Assembly (NCBI GenBank): GCA_958295695.1 | Contig: OY282363.1 | Location: forward strand, 1,802,225 to 1,866,224 | Reading direction: 5' to 3' | Source: an uncultured Alphaproteobacteria bacterium | Lineage (GTDB): Bacteria > Pseudomonadota > Alphaproteobacteria > SP197 | DNA length: 64,000 bases | In this document: positions 61,305 through 64,000 of the stretch, one piece after another | Layout of the letters: each line of letters opens with the position of its first letter | Numbering within the stretch: the first letter of the stretch is position 1 | The notes under the pieces: model-generated | Databases searched by the model: none | What the model was told of the DNA's origin: nothing | The model's input: only the letters and a program-made list of their open reading frames with translations | Made by a program: the position numbers and the translations under genes

Positions 61305-62393
61305 ATGACACGTGTGCTCGTCACCGGCGCGGGCGGCTACATCGGCGCCGTGCTGACCCCCATGCTGCTCGACGCGGGTTACGCCGTCAGGGCGCTGGAC
61401 CGGTTCTTCTTCGGCCGCGACCTGCTCGCCGCGCACGACCGGCTGGAGGTGGTGGTCGAGGACTGCCGGAAGCTCGCTCCCGCCCATTTCGAGGGCGTGG
61501 ACGCCGTGATCGACCTCGCCGCCATCTCCAACGATCCGTCGGGCGAGCTGTTCCAGGAGGCGACGTTCCAGATTAACCGCGATTCGCGGGTGCGCGCCGC
61601 CCGCATGGCCAGGGAGGCCGGCGCGCGGCGTTACGTCCTGCCGTCCTCGTGCAGCATCTACGGCTTCCAGGAGGACGGCGTCGTCGCCGACGAAGGCAGC
61701 CCGGCCAACCCGCTCACCACCTACGCGCGCGCCAACGAGATGGCGGAGCGGGGCGCGCTGCCGCTCGCCGACGAGAGTTTCTGCGTCGTCGTGCTGCGCC
61801 AGGCCACCGTCTACGGCCTCTCGCCGCGCATGCGCTTCGATCTCGCCGTCAACGGCATGACCTTCGGCGCCTGGAAGACCGGCCGGCTGCCGTTGATGCG
61901 CGACGGTTCGCAGTGGCGTCCCATGGTGCACGTGCGCGACGCGGCGCGGGCGCAGATGTTCATGCTCGAGGCCGATCCGGCCCGGGTGAACGGGCGGGTC
62001 TTCAACGTCGGCTCCGCCGGCGACGTGCACCGGATCGGTCCCCTGGGCGAGCTCGTCGCCGCATGCGTTCCGAGGGATGTGGAGATCGAATGGTACGGCG
62101 ACCCGGACCGGCGGAGCTACCGGGTGGCGTTCGACCGGATCGAGGCGCTCGGCTGGCGGGCCGAAAAGACCGCCGCCGACGGCGTGGCGGAGATCTGCGC
62201 GGCGCTGGAGGCGGGGGCCGTCGACAAGACGGCCCGCACCGTCACCCTCGAATGGTACAGGGAGCTCGAACGCTGGAGCCGCGTCGTCCGCGCTGGAGGA
62301 GACCCGCGGGATCGCGCCCGGCGCAAGGAGCTCGCGCGCTGGCGCCGCGTCGTCCGCGAGGTCGAGATGTACGGGGGCATTGTCGAGATATGA
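61305..62393 (+). CDS. NAD-dependent epimerase/dehydratase (extended SDR), catalytic lysine replaced
   Basis: A 362-residue extended SDR. The NAD loop GAGGYIG lies at 8-14, DAVIDLAAISNDP follows, then SSCSIYG and TTYARANEMAE. The YxxxK motif reads Y140-A-R-A-N144: the lysine is missing, as also seen in some sugar-epimerase subfamilies with TTYAxxN. Substrate-binding VHVRDAARA and FNVGSAGDV fit nucleotide-sugar epimerases/reductases. The C-terminal 40 residues contain a repeated ERWSRVVR / ARWRRVVR helix. It lies between rfbC and rfbD and its stop overlaps the rfbD start. Confidence 0.82.
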   Translation: MTRVLVTGAGGYIGAVLTPMLLDAGYAVRALDRFFFGRDLLAAHDRLEVVVEDCRKLAPAHFEGVDAVIDLAAISNDPSGELFQEATFQINRDSRVRAARMAREAGARRYVLPSSCSIYGFQEDGVVADEGSPANPLTTYARANEMAERGALPLADESFCVVVLRQATVYGLSPRMRFDLAVNGMTFGAWKTGRLPLMRDGSQWRPMVHVRDAARAQMFMLEADPARVNGRVFNVGSAGDVHRIGPLGELVAACVPRDVEIEWYGDPDRRSYRVAFDRIEALGWRAEKTAADGVAEICAALEAGAVDKTARTVTLEWYRELERWSRVVRAGGDPRDRARRKELARWRRVVREVEMYGGIVEI

Positions 62394-63280
62394 GGGTCGT
62401 CCTGCTGGGGCCGAACGGCCAGCTCGGCCACGACGTCCAACGCGCGTGCGCGGAAGCCGGGGAACCGTTCGAGCTGGTCCCGCTGGCGCGCGACCGGCTC
62501 GATGTCTCGGTGGCGGGGGCGGTCGAGCGGGTTCTCGGCGAGACGAGCTTCGACGCCGTCCTCAACTGCATCGGCACCAACGCGGAGGATATGGAAGACA
62601 ACGCCACCTTGGCCTTCTCCATCAACACGCACGCGGTGAAGGCGATGGCGCGGGTCTGCGCCGCCAAGGGAGCGCGGTTCGTCCATCTCAGCACCGACTA
62701 CGTGTTCGGCGGCGACACCGCGCGCGCCCGGCCGTTCCGCGAGGACGACCCGACCGCGCCTGTCAACGTCTACGGCGCGTCCAAGGCCATGGGCGAAACC
62801 CTTGTCCGCCTAGTCTGCGAGGACGCCATCGTCCTTCGCGTCGCGGCGCTGTTCGGCGTGGCCGGCTCCAGGAGCAATAGCGGCGGCAACTTCGTCGAGA
62901 CCGCGATCCGCGTCGCCCGCGAGAAAGGCGCGCTCCAAGTCGTCGACGACCAGACCATATCGCCGACCTCCACCGCCGACGTGGCGCGCATCCTCTCGCG
63001 GGTGCTGCGGGAGGGGTGCGAACCCGGGATCTACCACGCGGTCAATTCGGGCATAACGACGAGGTTCGCATTCGCGTGCGAGATCGTCCGCCGCGTTGGA
63101 GTCGACGCCACGGTGACTCCCTGCTCCAGCGCCGACTATCCCTCCCGCATCATGCGGCCCAGATATACCCCCCTTGACAACGCCAAGGTCTCGGCCGCTT
63201 TCGGCCCGCCGCCGCCTTGGCAAGATGCGCTCGATCGTTACCTCCGCGCCAAGGGACACGCGGGTGGGGCAGCGGCATGA
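62390..63280 (+). CDS. rfbD: dTDP-4-dehydrorhamnose reductase
   Basis: A 296-residue reductase making dTDP-L-rhamnose with NADPH. The nucleotide loop [10 protein letters not shown] lies at 7-16, then [31 protein letters not shown], the catalytic YGASK and [26 protein letters not shown] and the [10 protein letters not shown] end also match RfbD. ATGA overlaps occur at both ends, so it is translated in step with its neighbours. Confidence 0.9.
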   Translation: MRVVLLGPNGQLGHDVQRACAEAGEPFELVPLARDRLDVSVAGAVERVLGETSFDAVLNCIGTNAEDMEDNATLAFSINTHAVKAMARVCAAKGARFVHLSTDYVFGGDTARARPFREDDPTAPVNVYGASKAMGETLVRLVCEDAIVLRVAALFGVAGSRSNSGGNFVETAIRVAREKGALQVVDDQTISPTSTADVARILSRVLREGCEPGIYHAVNSGITTRFAFACEIVRRVGVDATVTPCSSADYPSRIMRPRYTPLDNAKVSAAFGPPPPWQDALDRYLRAKGHAGGAAA

Positions 63281-64000
63281 AAGGCATTCTGCTCGCCGGC
63301 GGCGAGGGCACGCGGCTCCGTCCCGTGACGACGGCGGTGAGCAAGCAGCTCCTGCCGGTCTACGACAAGCCGATGGTCTACTACCCGTTGAGCGTCCTGA
63401 TGCTGGCGGGTGTCCGGGACATCCTGGTGATCGCCACTCCGCGCGACGGCGACGGTTATCGGCGGCTGCTCGGCGATGGAAGCCAGTGGGGCCTGACGCT
63501 CCGGCACGCCGCGCAGCCGCGCCCGGACGGTCTGGCCCAGGCCTTCCTCATCGGCGAGTCGTTCATCGACGGCGATTCCTGCGCCCTGATCCTGGGCGAC
63601 AACATTTTTCACGGCAGCGGGCTGACCGGGTTGCTGCGCCGCGCCGCGTCCCGGCGGGAGGGAGCGACGGTTTTCGCCCACCGGGTCCCGGATCCGGAGA
63701 GCTACGGCGTGGCCGCGTTCGACGCGGCCGGCCGCGTCGTCTCGATCGACGAGAAGCCCGCCCGCCCGCGCTCCGAATGGGCGGTGACGGGCCTCTACTT
63801 CTACGACAACGACGTGGCGCGCATCGCGTCCGAAGTGCGGCCGAGCGCGCGGGGCGAGCTGGAGATCACCGACGTCAACCGGCGCTACCTCGAGCGCGGC
63901 GACCTGCGCGTGGAACTTCTGGGCCGCGGCTTCGCCTGGTTTGACGCCGGGACGCACGACGGCCTCCTGGAGGCCGGGAACTTCGTGCGCGTCGTCGAGA
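63277..64000 (+). CDS. rfbA: Glucose-1-phosphate thymidylyltransferase (partial, cut at the window edge)
   Basis: The first 241 residues of RfbA, which makes dTDP-glucose. The nucleotide site [20 protein letters not shown] lies at 8-27, followed by [29 protein letters not shown] and [22 protein letters not shown], and [14 protein letters not shown] also match. The ATG overlaps the rfbD stop. The C-terminal helices and any rfbB lie beyond 64000. Confidence 0.93.
   Translation, partial: MKGILLAGGEGTRLRPVTTAVSKQLLPVYDKPMVYYPLSVLMLAGVRDILVIATPRDGDGYRRLLGDGSQWGLTLRHAAQPRPDGLAQAFLIGESFIDGDSCALILGDNIFHGSGLTGLLRRAASRREGATVFAHRVPDPESYGVAAFDAAGRVVSIDEKPARPRSEWAVTGLYFYDNDVARIASEVRPSARGELEITDVNRRYLERGDLRVELLGRGFAWFDAGTHDGLLEAGNFVRVVE

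Overview
The window is GC-rich, densely packed DNA from a bacterium that is most likely an alphaproteobacterium. The evidence is the recG / sdhE / mfd neighbourhood, a DUF1127 micro-protein, a GcvA-type LysR regulator, Pot-type ABC uptake genes and many SDR and acyl-CoA genes. Frequent ATGA/GTGA stop-start overlaps are also typical. I found no rRNA or tRNA gene, and genus cannot be fixed from the sequence alone.

Layout. 1-2.8 kb: a gene tail, a PIN-domain toxin, a DUF1127/permease pair and a divergent LysR regulator. 2.8-8 kb: enolase-superfamily enzyme, MDR oxidoreductase, 3-hydroxyacyl-CoA-type dehydrogenase and acyl-CoA ligase, all on the minus strand. 8-10.7 kb: an orphan protein and a SulP-STAS-cyclic-nucleotide-domain transporter. 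11.2-15.1 kb: a tight operon of two SDRs, an M20 amidohydrolase and a CobW-type metal-chaperone GTPase. 15.3-18.4 kb: a lower-GC zinc-ribbon/SF1-helicase/PD-(D/E)XK nuclease gene broken by one base in an A-run. 18.4-27.7 kb: housekeeping genes (aspartoacylase-like, nadK, hydroxypyruvate isomerase-like, recG, sdhE, mfd, DsbA-like). 27.8-47.8 kb: a large catabolic region with two Pot-type substrate-binding proteins, a PotABC-like transporter, an LLM flavoprotein, an M19 protein, GSTs, a class III aminotransferase, an Old Yellow Enzyme, SDRs, a thioesterase, acyl-CoA dehydrogenase, inositol-phosphatase family, creatininase and amidase. It reads as uptake and breakdown of amine or amide compounds, but no substrate can be named.

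47.8-52.2 kb is an eroded mobile region. It holds an intact PIN toxin with a frameshifted antitoxin, a decayed serine recombinase, an IS630 fragment fused to an unrelated gene end, two tandem secreted paralogues and the N-terminus of a tyrosine integrase. 52.2-56.7 kb carries an M20 peptidase, a gamma-glutamyltransferase with a low-GC patch and two DsbA-family proteins. From 56.7 to 59.7 kb an AT-richer insert (beta-sandwich surface protein, lipoprotein) lies between the 3' ends of a minus-strand ATP-dependent DNA ligase and a plus-strand PdeM phosphoesterase. That looks like the scar of a lost ligase-associated DNA-repair locus. 60.2-60.6 kb holds a transposase remnant and two identical 36-nt repeats 30 nt apart. 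60.7-64 kb is a dTDP-rhamnose-type sugar operon (rfbC, epimerase, rfbD, rfbA) cut by the window edge.

The most unusual items are the helicase-nuclease with its A-run frameshift, the toxin with a broken antitoxin, the ligase/PdeM scar and the 36/30/36 repeat unit. Long housekeeping genes such as mfd and recG are intact, so the indels cluster in accessory DNA. That favours real decay over general sequencing error.
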